From Treponema sp. (lineage in GTDB: Bacteria; Spirochaetota; Spirochaetia; Treponematales; Breznakiellaceae), in contig WRLP01000005.1 in NCBI GenBank assembly GCA_009777535.1, positions 1 to 64,000 on the forward strand: 64,000 nucleotides of DNA, given 5' to 3'. Positions 1 to 8,208 of this stretch are shown in pieces (positions within the stretch are counted from its first letter, which is position 1; the number at the start of each line of letters is the position of its first letter). A program made the position numbers and the translations under genes. The notes below the pieces were generated by a model that was not told the DNA's origin, did no database searches, and saw only the letters and a program-made list of their open reading frames with translations.

Positions 1-264
1 CCCCCCGCGAACCCCCGCCGTTTTTTGCCTGTTGTTTTTTTTAAAAAAAGGAAATAAATCCCCCATGGTTTTTTTTTTCTCCCCTTTTCCCCCCCCCCCC
101 CCCCATACACCTGTTAAGTAGTTTTTGTACTAAAAAAAAATCCCGATTTTTTACACGCAAAGGGCCATGCCGAAAAATTTCACACGGAGGAATCACGGGG
201 GAACGGAGTACACGGAGAGGAATTAAGAAAAGGAAAATTCAATTTTTATTTAGGAGATAATTTT
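1..264. other. Low-complexity window start, no gene seen
   Basis: The first ~120 bases are almost entirely homopolymer runs, including ten T at 69-78 and sixteen C at 89-104. Bases 180-225 hold imperfect copies of a short CACGGAG-like word. I see no gene. The C16 run could be a genuine phase-variable tract, as known for poly-G tracts in Treponema, or a sequencing or contig-end artefact. The density of runs of several bases makes the artefact reading more likely. Confidence 0.6.
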
Positions 265-444
265 ATGTTTGAAAATAGAAAAAGCACACTGTGTCAACCT
301 ATTTTAGGACTTGACAGGGGAGCGAGAGAAAAGGTAATAGGTAAAAAACAGCGGCTTAGTATTTTCATGTCCCGATTACAAGGCTCACCGCTTCCTGAAC
401 TTGAGTCATTATATTTGACTCAACTGAACCTATTTGAGTTGTAA
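265..444 (+). CDS. Possible small ORF (59 aa), unknown
   Basis: An ATG at 265 is preceded by AGGAG at 252-256 with normal spacing and opens a 59-codon frame ending at 444. The product is basic in its first half and shows no recognised motif. Its last ~80 bases run antisense to the 3' end of the MazF-type toxin gene, which argues against it. It is listed because the ribosome binding site is good and nothing else explains 240-364. It may equally be chance or a gene remnant. Confidence 0.2.
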   Translation: MFENRKSTLCQPILGLDRGAREKVIGKKQRLSIFMSRLQGSPLPELESLYLTQLNLFEL

Positions 445-703
445 GCCGTTCAATAGACACACTTCTAATTTGGAAACAGTCAACAGCAGATTCCTTTGTT
501 AGGCCGTTTTGCCTGGAAGAAATTATTTTTACCATCCATGGATAATCGCTATAATGTTCTTTCCACTCAGTTATTGGAACAATGATTTTAAGCGGTAGTT
601 TTCCAAGGGCATCAGTATTAATAATGAGGGCAGGCCGGGTTTTATTCATCTCGGCTCCGGTTGTAGGATCAAGTTCTATTTGCCAAATTTCACCTTGTTT
701 CAT
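365..703 (-). CDS. mazF: MazF/PemK-type toxin endoribonuclease
   Basis: This 112-residue protein matches the MazF/PemK toxin fold: an N-terminal MKQGEIWQI strand, the family's TRPALII segment, the PIT strand in the middle, and a terminal helix. Family members cut mRNA at short sites and are held inactive by a partner antitoxin. The ATG at 703 is preferred to an in-frame TTG at 721 because the MKQGEIW start is typical and ATG is the stronger codon. The gene overlaps the upstream antitoxin gene by 14 bases, so the two are translationally coupled, antitoxin first, as in most type II modules. Confidence 0.85.
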   Translation of the reverse strand: MKQGEIWQIELDPTTGAEMNKTRPALIINTDALGKLPLKIIVPITEWKEHYSDYPWMVKIISSRQNGLTKESAVDCFQIRSVSIERLTTQIGSVESNIMTQVQEAVSLVIGT

Positions 704-908
704 AAAAATTTTCGCCGTCAATTGCGCAGAAAGCGGTCAATTCCTTATTACTGAGGTATTCTCCGGCAGCCATCTCGGCGGCTTTTTCCAATATAAGGAG
801 TTTTTTTGCTTTTTTTTCTTTTATGTACCCAACAAAATCAATCACTTCTCCATAATAACGGGGGGGGAGGGAATCAATTTCATGTATTAGAACTGATTTT
901 TCAATCAT
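690..908 (-). CDS. DUF2281-like antitoxin
   Basis: A 72-residue acidic protein begins at ATG 908 behind a clear AGGAG. Its first ~35 residues (LIHEIDSLPP, then YGEVIDFVGYIKEKK) resemble the DUF2281/YhfG-like antitoxin N-terminus: a short strand followed by a helix. The rest is a less regular tail that would be expected to wrap the toxin. It overlaps the MazF-type gene that follows. The in-frame start at 974 adds 22 residues unlike the family and has no ribosome binding site. The assignment as antitoxin rests mainly on position and size. Confidence 0.7.
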   Translation of the reverse strand: MIEKSVLIHEIDSLPPRYYGEVIDFVGYIKEKKAKKLLILEKAAEMAAGEYLSNKELTAFCAIDGENFYETR

Positions 909-1057
909 CGTTTTTCTCCTGACTGCTTTAAGTATTACAGGCCGCCACTCGACTGTCAATTGGCAGGGAAACACTGGCTTGTCAGGAATTTTGTCGTAGC
1001 GAATTTAATATCAAATCCAGCAGGCACAGCCTCTCAGCCATGCCTGCATTTTGACAT

Positions 1058-2443
1058 CTAGAAAATGAGCGAGAGTATGAATACCCCTATCATGCCACAA
1101 AAGCCATGAATCAGTGTACCCAATGTTTGAGTCTTGTAGCCCTGTTCGGGAGTCATGCCGCCGAAGTTGGTTACAACCCAGAAATATGAGTCATTGGCAT
1201 GCGACACGGTCATTGCACCGGCAGCAACGGCCATTACACAAAGCGCCGCACGCACGGGTGTATCCAAACCCAGGCTTCCAAGCATGGGGTACAGTATTGC
1301 AGATGAAGTTACCAGCGCCACTGTTGATGAGCCTTGGGCGGTTTTTAGAATAGCCGAAAGCAGGAACGGGAAAAAGATACCTACTGCCGAAAGGGCCCCT
1401 GCATTTTCCCTGATGTACGGAACCAGATCAGTAGAAGATATTACCCTTCCAAGAACGCCGCCGGCCGCAGTAATGAACAGAATCGGGCCGACTATTTTCA
1501 GCGTCTCATTTGTAATTTCATTAAATTTATCGAGCTTTCCTGCCGAAGCAATCTGCCAGACAGAGAATAACACGCCTATCCCCAAAGCAATAATGGGAGT
1601 GCCGATGAATTTAAGAAAATCTGCACCGGCGCCGGTCCACCCGGCCATTGAAGCAATTGATCCCAATGCCATGGCCAGAATCGGCATAAGAATCGGTGCC
1701 AGTGATACAAAGCCATTTGGCAATTTGCCATAACTGCTTACAAGCTCTTCGTAGCTCTTGGTTATGCTGCCAAGTTCAAGGTCTTCGCTTGTTTGCACTT
1801 TTTTGCCGATGAATTTGGCAAAAAAATAAGCTCCAATCATAGCCGGAATGGAACACAGAGCACCCACCCCGATAACAAGAAGAAGATTATCGCCCAGGCC
1901 AAGATTTTGTGCCGCTGCTATTGGACCTGGGGTAGGCGGAATAAATACGTGTGATGTATACAACCCAAGCGAGAGACCTATTGTCATCGACGCGCTGCTT
2001 ACTCTGGTTTTTTTTACCAATGCTTTACGGATTGGGTCCAGAATAACAAAACCGGAATCGCAGAATACCGGTATGGATACAACCCAACCCATGAGCTGCA
2101 CTGCCAGTACCGGATTTTTTGGACCTACCAGCTTGATTATCATATCAGCCAGCTTGAACGCAGCACCTGTCTGCTCAATAACCGTTCCGATCAAAGCACC
2201 CAGGATAATGACGATACCAATGCTGGTAAATATACCTGCAAACCCGGCACCGATTACATTTGCAATCCCATCAATAGTCCTGCCATCAACCGTCTTGTTG
2301 ATGAGAGGAATCCCCGCTACCAGCCCAAAAAGAAGTGAAACCGTAAGAATTGCGAGAAATGGGTGGATTCTTAATTTTGAGATTGCCAAAATCATTGCAA
2401 TAATTGTAATGATTAGTGCAATTACCAAACCAAAACCTGTCAT
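1058..2443 (-). CDS. GntP-family gluconate/hydroxyacid permease
   Basis: A 461-residue, highly hydrophobic protein with about twelve membrane segments, starting at ATG 2443 behind AGGAGG. It matches the GntP family (gluconate, glycerate and related hydroxy-acids, proton-coupled) in length and in signature segments: IPVFCDSGFVIL near residue 125, FIPPTPGP near 170, and a late AQGSSTVAL segment. The substrate cannot be told from sequence. It diverges from oadA, and no sugar-acid kinase or dehydratase lies nearby to suggest one. It could feed carbon toward the oxaloacetate/pyruvate pool used by the next locus, but that is inference only. Confidence 0.88.
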   Translation of the reverse strand: MTGFGLVIALIITIIAMILAISKLRIHPFLAILTVSLLFGLVAGIPLINKTVDGRTIDGIANVIGAGFAGIFTSIGIVIILGALIGTVIEQTGAAFKLADMIIKLVGPKNPVLAVQLMGWVVSIPVFCDSGFVILDPIRKALVKKTRVSSASMTIGLSLGLYTSHVFIPPTPGPIAAAQNLGLGDNLLLVIGVGALCSIPAMIGAYFFAKFIGKKVQTSEDLELGSITKSYEELVSSYGKLPNGFVSLAPILMPILAMALGSIASMAGWTGAGADFLKFIGTPIIALGIGVLFSVWQIASAGKLDKFNEITNETLKIVGPILFITAAGGVLGRVISSTDLVPYIRENAGALSAVGIFFPFLLSAILKTAQGSSTVALVTSSAILYPMLGSLGLDTPVRAALCVMAVAAGAMTVSHANDSYFWVVTNFGGMTPEQGYKTQTLGTLIHGFCGMIGVFILSLIF

Positions 2444-2500
2444 ACTTTCCTCCTAATTTTTCCTTCCAGATTCTGAAAAACAAAATATTTTTCAACTTCC

Positions 2501-2530
2501 ATTATAACACGTTTATAAAATGTATTTACA
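2501..2530 (-). promoter_or_regulatory. Candidate gntP promoter
   Basis: On the minus strand a perfect TATAAT (2501-2506) lies 18 bases after TGTAAA (2525-2530), about 55 bases upstream of the permease start. The -35 element is weak. The -35 sits at the 3' end of the 19-codon ORF described next. Confidence 0.4.
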
Positions 2531-2585
2531 GATCCCCTGTGAGAATTACATCAGGCTCCTTGTCGTTTCTTAATATACCTTTCAT
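2526..2585 (-). CDS. Tiny ORF (19 aa) with strong RBS
   Basis: ATG at 2585 follows AAGGAGG with ideal spacing and opens a 19-codon frame (MKGILRNDKEP...) ending at 2526, just before the gntP promoter candidate. It could be a leader peptide or small protein for gntP transcription, or the surviving start of a lost gene. No homologue is recognised. The ribosome binding site is better than those of many genes here. Confidence 0.3.
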   Translation of the reverse strand: MKGILRNDKEPDVILTGDL

Positions 2586-2605
2586 CTTTGATCCTCCTTC
2601 TGCCC

Positions 2606-2635
2606 TTGAATCTGCCACGTTTTTCCACATATAAT
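2606..2635 (+). promoter_or_regulatory. Candidate oadA promoter
   Basis: TTGAAT (2606-2611) and a perfect TATAAT (2630-2635) are separated by 18 bases, 48 bases before oadA. The site lies in the divergent region between gntP and oadA. Confidence 0.55.
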
Positions 2636-2682
2636 AAACGTAGGCAAATATTAAATTTAAATAGCTGTCAAAGGAAGGAAAA

Positions 2683-4752
2683 ATGCCCAAAGTAAAACTC
2701 ACTGATCTTGTGCTGCGGGACGCCCATCAGTCCCTGTTTGCCACCCGAATGGTTACGGCGGATATGCTGCCCATTTGTGACAAACTCGATAAAGTCGGAT
2801 TTTTTGCCCTGGAAGCATGGGGCGGAGCAACTTTTGATTCATGTATCAGATTTTTAAATGAAGATCCGTGGGAAAGGCTGAAAAAACTGAAAAAAGCCCT
2901 ACCCAATACCAAGATCATGATGCTTTTGCGCGGTCAAAACCTTCTGGGGTACAGACACTATGCCGACGATGTGGTCGCTAAATTCGTGGAGTATGCGGCA
3001 AAGGACGGCGTTGATATTTTCCGTATTTTCGACGCGGTAAACGACCCAAGGAATTTTCTTGCCGCCACCAATGCTGCAAAAAAAACCGGCAAACATATCC
3101 AGGCGACCATTTCTTATGCGTTAACTCCCTTTCATACAATCGAAAAATACGCCGAGTTTGCAAAACAGCTTGTCGATATCGGCGCGGATTCAATCTGTAT
3201 AAAGGATATGGCCGGTCTCTTAAAACCATACGAGGGTTATAACCTTGTAAAGGCGATCAAAAAGGTGACAGACCTTCCTGTTGAAATTCACACGCATGCA
3301 ACAACCGGTATGTCGGTTGCATCGCTTGCCAAATGCGCCGAGGCGGGGGCGGAAATTCTGGACACCACAATTTCTCCCATGGCTATGGGAACAAGCCATA
3401 GCCCAACCGAAACCATGGTGGAAATTTTCAGGGGAACCGAATACGATACCGGCCTTGATATAAATCTGCTGCTGGAAATTGCAGCCTATTTCCGTGAGAT
3501 ACGAAAGAACTATAAAAAGTTTGAATCGAGTTTCCTCGGTGCAGATACGCGCATTTTGCAAAGCCAGGTTCCCGGCGGGATGCTTTCCAACCTTGAAAGC
3601 CAGCTTAAAGAACAGGGCGCTTCCGACAAGATCGACGAAGTGCTTAAAGAGATCGCTGTTGTTCAGAAGGACTCAGGTTATCCGCCGCTGGTAACGCCTA
3701 CCAGCCAGATTGTGGGTACCCAGGCGGTGTTTAACGTTCTCTTCGGCCGCTACAACAAACTTTCAGGCGAATTCCAGGATCTTATGGCCGGCAAATACGG
3801 CGCATGTCCTGCACCCAAAAATACTGATGTGGTTAAGAAGGCGCTTGAAGCCCTTAAAATGGAAAAAGAAATTACCCACAGGCCGGCGGACGATATCCCT
3901 GCTGAATATAACAAACTCGAAGAAGAAACAAAAAAACTCCTTGGAACAAGTACGGTTACTCCCGAAGATGTACTGACAAATGCGATGTTTCCAAAAGTTG
4001 CGCCTAACTTCTTTAAGACAAGGGCCGACGGCCCCGTGGTCTTTAAGGGCGAGGAAGCCGCGCCGGCGGGCGCTGCGGCTCCGGCGTCTAAGGGATCGGG
4101 CCAGGCTGAAAAATACAATGTAAACGTTAACGGGACGAACTATGCTGTAGTGGTATCCCCCGCCGGAACAGTAGCCGCTGTAAGCGCCGCTCCGGCGGCT
4201 GCCCCGGCTGCAAGCGCTCCCGCCGCAGCGCCTGCTTCCGGCAGCGTACCGGTTCTTGCGCCTGTGGCGGGTACCGTCCTGCGTTACTCTGTCGAGGAAG
4301 GCGCCCAGGTGCAGAAGGGCCAGACAGTACTCATCATGGAGTCCATGAAAATGGAGCTGGAAATAAAAACAACAGAGGCCGGAAAAATCCACTTCCTTGT
4401 TGCCGCAGGCGCTCAGGTGGCTGCCCAGCAGCCGTTGGCTCAAATCGGCGGGGTAGTAGCCGCAGCGCCTGCTCCGGCAGTACCGGTTGCCCCGCCTGCA
4501 GCTCCTGTCCAGACGCCTGCTGCGGCCGCAGCATCTGGGGAGGGAACAGTAATCCCCGCGCCGGTTGCCGGCACTGTTCTGCGTTATTCGGTTAGTGAGG
4601 GTGCACAGGTTGCTTCGGGAGCCACAGTGCTCATAATTGAGTCCATGAAAATGGAACTGGAAATAAAATCAACCGCTGCCGGCAAGGTACACTTCCTTGT
4701 TCCCGCCGGAACCCAGGTCGCTTCACAACAGCCCATTGCGGAAATATGCTGA
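2683..4752 (+). CDS. oadA: Oxaloacetate decarboxylase alpha subunit with two biotin domains
   Basis: OadA removes the carboxylate of oxaloacetate onto biotin, which the membrane beta subunit then decarboxylates to pump Na+. The 689 residues read: carboxyltransferase barrel (about 1-300, with LRDAHQS near residue 11 and HTHATTGMS near 205), the conserved post-barrel OADA/PYC region (300-450), an Ala/Pro linker, then two biotinyl domains in tandem. Each carries ESMKMELEIK; the biotin-acceptor lysines are residues 556 and 656, exactly 300 bp apart. One biotin domain is normal. The family usually has ~600 residues, and the excess equals the extra domain. The gene starts at ATG behind AAGGAAGG and is followed 15 bp later by oadB. 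A pyruvate-carboxylase B-type role is less likely with oadB adjacent. Confidence 0.93.
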   Translation: MPKVKLTDLVLRDAHQSLFATRMVTADMLPICDKLDKVGFFALEAWGGATFDSCIRFLNEDPWERLKKLKKALPNTKIMMLLRGQNLLGYRHYADDVVAKFVEYAAKDGVDIFRIFDAVNDPRNFLAATNAAKKTGKHIQATISYALTPFHTIEKYAEFAKQLVDIGADSICIKDMAGLLKPYEGYNLVKAIKKVTDLPVEIHTHATTGMSVASLAKCAEAGAEILDTTISPMAMGTSHSPTETMVEIFRGTEYDTGLDINLLLEIAAYFREIRKNYKKFESSFLGADTRILQSQVPGGMLSNLESQLKEQGASDKIDEVLKEIAVVQKDSGYPPLVTPTSQIVGTQAVFNVLFGRYNKLSGEFQDLMAGKYGACPAPKNTDVVKKALEALKMEKEITHRPADDIPAEYNKLEEETKKLLGTSTVTPEDVLTNAMFPKVAPNFFKTRADGPVVFKGEEAAPAGAAAPASKGSGQAEKYNVNVNGTNYAVVVSPAGTVAAVSAAPAAAPAASAPAAAPASGSVPVLAPVAGTVLRYSVEEGAQVQKGQTVLIMESMKMELEIKTTEAGKIHFLVAAGAQVAAQQPLAQIGGVVAAAPAPAVPVAPPAAPVQTPAAAAASGEGTVIPAPVAGTVLRYSVSEGAQVASGATVLIIESMKMELEIKSTAAGKVHFLVPAGTQVASQQPIAEIC

Positions 4753-4767
4753 GGAATAGAGGAATAT

Positions 4768-6219
4768 ATGATAGATAATAAAAAAGATCCCGTATTTATT
4801 ACAAAAGTCTGTCTTTTGATTGTGATTGGCGCGTTTGCCTTCTCCATGGTAAACGCAGCCTTTTCCTACAGGGCTCATGCCCAGTCAACGGCATCATCTG
4901 ATGAACTGCCTTCGTTCAGGAATATGGGCGGCATAATCCCCAACAGCAGGGATCTTCCCCATGTTACGCTGGGTAGTTTTCTAAAAAATATCGTCACAAC
5001 TACAGGTATATATTCGTTTATATTCGACAAAACAGACAAGGAAACCACTGTTATTGATGAAGCAACTGGCGGCTATCAAACCACTGCGGTTATGGGCTGG
5101 CAGGGACTATTAATGGTAATTGTGGGTTTTGTTATTGTTTATCTTGGGGCGGCAAAAGGATTTGAGCCCCTGCTTCTGATTCCCATCGGCTTTGGTACAA
5201 TTTTCGTGAATATTCCGAACGCCAATATGGGAAGTCCTGGAGTATGGAACGAGACACTTAAAATATTTGAGCACCAGGGGTTCCTCGATATAATTTACAA
5301 GGCAGGGGTCGGCAACGAGTTCTTCCCCCTGCTCATTTTTTTGGGTATTGGGGCGATGACCGACTTTGGCCCGCTTATTGCAAACCCAAAGACCGCCTTG
5401 CTCGGCGCCGCTGCACAGTTCGGCGTTTTCGGAACTTTGTTTTTTGTTAGTATAGCCAACTTCCTTCCCGGCGTTGCCTTTAACCTTAAAGAAGCCTGTG
5501 CCGTCTCCATAATTGGCGGCGCTGACGGTCCGACTACAATATACATCGCCGCAAAACTTGCGCCCCACCTAATGGCTACGGTGGCGGTTGCGGCCTATTC
5601 CTACATGGCCCTTGTGCCGATTATTCAGCCGCCAATTATGAAACTCCTTACAACCAAGGACGAGCGCCTAATCAGAATGAAGCAGCTAAGGCCGGTTTCA
5701 CAAAAAGAAAAAGTTCTCTTTCCAATGGTGTCGTTTGTGTTGAGCCTGCTTTTAATTCCTTCGGCTGCGCCGCTGATCGGCTGCCTTATGTTCGGAAACT
5801 TTTTGCGCGAATGTAAGGTTGTAGACAGGCTTTCCGATACTTCACAGAACGCCCTTATGAACATTGTTTCACTGTTTCTATCTCTGGGAGTCGGCAGCCA
5901 GATGACACCGGAGAAGTTCCTTAATCCTTCGTCGCTCATAATTGTAGTGATGGGACTTGTCGCCTTTTGTATTGCCACAGCGACCGGGGTTTTGGTAGCA
6001 AAGTTTATGAACCTGTTCCTGAAAGAAAAGATCAATCCCCTTATCGGTTCGGCCGGAGTTTCGGCAGTGCCAATGGCCGCCCGTGTTTCCAACAAGGTTG
6101 GCCAGGAATATGATCCGGGGAACTTTTTATTGATGCATGCCATGGGCCCCAATGTATCCGGCGTAATTGGAACCGCCATCGCCGCAGGTGTTATGATTGC
6201 AGTCTACGGCGGCGGTTAG
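4768..6219 (+). CDS. oadB: Na+-translocating oxaloacetate decarboxylase beta subunit
   Basis: OadB is the membrane subunit that decarboxylates carboxybiotin and exports Na+. Residues ~115-483 align by eye with the whole known protein: GAMTDFGPLIANP, the GGADGPT motif near residue 250 that carries the key Asp, and a C-terminal SAGVSAVPMAARVSNK block. The first ~110 residues are extra: a membrane helix (about 12-32) followed by a polar stretch. Known OadB proteins begin close to where this extension ends. No oadG (gamma subunit, a small one-helix protein) lies next to oadA or oadB. The extension could substitute for it; that is conjecture. RBS is AGAGGAA just before ATG. Confidence 0.93.
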   Translation: MIDNKKDPVFITKVCLLIVIGAFAFSMVNAAFSYRAHAQSTASSDELPSFRNMGGIIPNSRDLPHVTLGSFLKNIVTTTGIYSFIFDKTDKETTVIDEATGGYQTTAVMGWQGLLMVIVGFVIVYLGAAKGFEPLLLIPIGFGTIFVNIPNANMGSPGVWNETLKIFEHQGFLDIIYKAGVGNEFFPLLIFLGIGAMTDFGPLIANPKTALLGAAAQFGVFGTLFFVSIANFLPGVAFNLKEACAVSIIGGADGPTTIYIAAKLAPHLMATVAVAAYSYMALVPIIQPPIMKLLTTKDERLIRMKQLRPVSQKEKVLFPMVSFVLSLLLIPSAAPLIGCLMFGNFLRECKVVDRLSDTSQNALMNIVSLFLSLGVGSQMTPEKFLNPSSLIIVVMGLVAFCIATATGVLVAKFMNLFLKEKINPLIGSAGVSAVPMAARVSNKVGQEYDPGNFLLMHAMGPNVSGVIGTAIAAGVMIAVYGGG

Positions 6220-6230
6220 GAAAGGTGGGC

Positions 6231-8150
6231 GTGAAATTTTTTTGGCCTGTGTGTTATCCGCTTTCCGCGACCAGAAAGAATTGTTTAATCTTTAAACTTG
6301 TCGTTTTTTTTGTTCTTGCCTTCGCAGTTTTGACGGGATGCAATAATCCTTCCGGTTCAGGAAACGACGGTCAGAAGCCAGAAGAGCCAAATGATCCGGC
6401 CGAGATTATACCGAATACGCCCACAGAAGTTGTGGCAGAAGCAATTTCATCAAGCGTTATAGAGATAAGCTGGACTCCGGTTTCCAATGCCCAAGGTTAT
6501 ATAATATTTGAAAGTCCGGTTGAAGACGGTACTTATGATGAAATTGGTACTGTTAGTAAAACTGATTTTGAACATACGGGGCTGGAACCAAATACAACTT
6601 ATTATTATAGAGTATCTGCCTTTAACAATGCCGGGGAAAGCTCAAAATCAGAATTTGTTTATGCAGTAACTCATGGCGTGGTGCCAGCCGTACCGGTGGA
6701 AGTAAAAGCAGAGGCCGCTTCATCAAGCGCTATTGAGATAAGCTGGAATCCTGTTTCCAATGCTGATGGATATAAAATTTTCAAAAGTTCAAGCGAGAAT
6801 GGCACTTATGATTTGCTGGAAGACGTGTCGACTGAAAGCGTTGAAGATACCGGGCTTGCGGAAGGTTCATCGCATTATTACAAGGTATCTGCATACAACA
6901 TTATGGGAGAGAGTGAAAAATCAAATGCTGTTTATGCGACAACAGTAGGACCCCCTCCTGGTATGCCGGGAAATGTTATTGCCTCAGGAGAGTCTTCAAG
7001 TAGAATTAAAGTAAGCTGGGATTTTGTCCCCAATGCTACAAGATACTTTTTATATCAGAGTATGGCTCCTGGCGGAACATATGTAAAAGTGAATCCATCT
7101 CCGGAAACTGATTATTTTACCGGCAATGCTGCCGAGATCAGTTCTCTTTCTTCCGGTACAATTTTCTATTACAAAGTATCAGCATGGAACAGTAACGGGG
7201 AAAGCACACAGTCAATTTACGTTGCGGCAAAAACCAGCCCCAGCGGGAGACCCCCTGCGCCCACTGGGGTGAGCGTGAGTGCGGTGTCGAATCTAATAAG
7301 AATTAGTTTTAATCCTGTACCAGGTGCCACAAGGTATTATGTGTATGTAAGTTCAAACAGCACCAGCGGTTTTTTAAGGCTTTATAACGCTGCAAATGGC
7401 AATGATTATTTCCCTGCTAACACAGGATCAGTTACCCTTAATAATCTGCCGCTTAATTCTTTTATCTATGTCAGAGTATCAGCCTATAACAGTAACGGAG
7501 AAGGTTTGCAATCCAGTGCCAGTGCTTATAATTTCTCTATTCCAGTAGCTCCATGGGCTCCCTATTTGGATAGCGCTTCATTAATATCATCTGACACAGT
7601 CAAGCTGGAATGGAGTATTGAGCCTTTTGATGTACATACAGGTTATTATGTATATGCCAGTATCAGGAGCACAGGCCCTTATATAAAAGTTGGTGCTACT
7701 GCAAATAAATTTGCTGAGATTTCCGGCCTTTATCAAGACATGACCTATTACTTTAAAGTATCGGCTTTTGATGGTAATGGTGAAGGTGTGCTGCAAATTA
7801 CTCCAGTTTCTATTACAACCCCTGCGGAGGTAAATCATTTCTCTTTATCGGAAAGAACATGGTATGACAACACTATAGCTGCCGGTGAAATTCATTATTA
7901 CAAAATTTACACAGGAATAAATGGCTATGACTGGTATATTAATTGGGAAGATGCCGCAAATTCCGAAAGTACGGCGGATGTGAGAATTGGTTTTAAGAGA
8001 CAGGGAGCTTCATCATATATTATCAATGTCACCGATCTTGGAAACTTTGGCTGGAATAAAATGATTCTGGAGCAATTACCGAATGAGTATTTTATAATAG
8101 AAGTTCGTGGCGTTGAACCCGGTACTTACAGATTAGAGTACGAGCGATGA
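6231..8150 (+). CDS. Fibronectin type III repeat lipoprotein
   Basis: A secreted lipoprotein of ~639 residues. The N-terminus has a long hydrophobic signal ending in LTGC, a lipobox. Five consecutive fibronectin III-like domains follow, each ~90 residues with the ISW, Y-Y-V-SA-N and GES/GEG signatures, and a separate C-terminal beta domain of ~100 residues with regularly spaced Tyr/Trp. Such proteins bind partners at the cell surface; no enzyme motif is seen. It starts at GTG 6231, after AGGAAAGG; an in-frame GTG at 6225 is possible. It lies 11 bases after oadB and may be transcribed with it, though no functional link is apparent. Confidence 0.85.
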   Translation: MKFFWPVCYPLSATRKNCLIFKLVVFFVLAFAVLTGCNNPSGSGNDGQKPEEPNDPAEIIPNTPTEVVAEAISSSVIEISWTPVSNAQGYIIFESPVEDGTYDEIGTVSKTDFEHTGLEPNTTYYYRVSAFNNAGESSKSEFVYAVTHGVVPAVPVEVKAEAASSSAIEISWNPVSNADGYKIFKSSSENGTYDLLEDVSTESVEDTGLAEGSSHYYKVSAYNIMGESEKSNAVYATTVGPPPGMPGNVIASGESSSRIKVSWDFVPNATRYFLYQSMAPGGTYVKVNPSPETDYFTGNAAEISSLSSGTIFYYKVSAWNSNGESTQSIYVAAKTSPSGRPPAPTGVSVSAVSNLIRISFNPVPGATRYYVYVSSNSTSGFLRLYNAANGNDYFPANTGSVTLNNLPLNSFIYVRVSAYNSNGEGLQSSASAYNFSIPVAPWAPYLDSASLISSDTVKLEWSIEPFDVHTGYYVYASIRSTGPYIKVGATANKFAEISGLYQDMTYYFKVSAFDGNGEGVLQITPVSITTPAEVNHFSLSERTWYDNTIAAGEIHYYKIYTGINGYDWYINWEDAANSESTADVRIGFKRQGASSYIINVTDLGNFGWNKMILEQLPNEYFIIEVRGVEPGTYRLEYER

Positions 8151-8171
8151 TAATTAAACAGACGAATATGA

Positions 8172-8177
8172 TATAAT
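8172..8177 (+). promoter_or_regulatory. Candidate -10 element
   Basis: A perfect TATAAT lies 32 bases ahead of the next lipoprotein gene. The best -35, TGATAA 18 bases upstream, is poor and overlaps the end of the previous gene. Confidence 0.35.
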
Positions 8178-8208
8178 CCAGGTGTAATTTGTCAGGGGAG
8201 GCTTAATC

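Noticed and set aside
3763-4443. 226-codon reverse frame within oadA
   Set aside because: Shadow of the repetitive, G+C-rich biotin-domain coding sequence.
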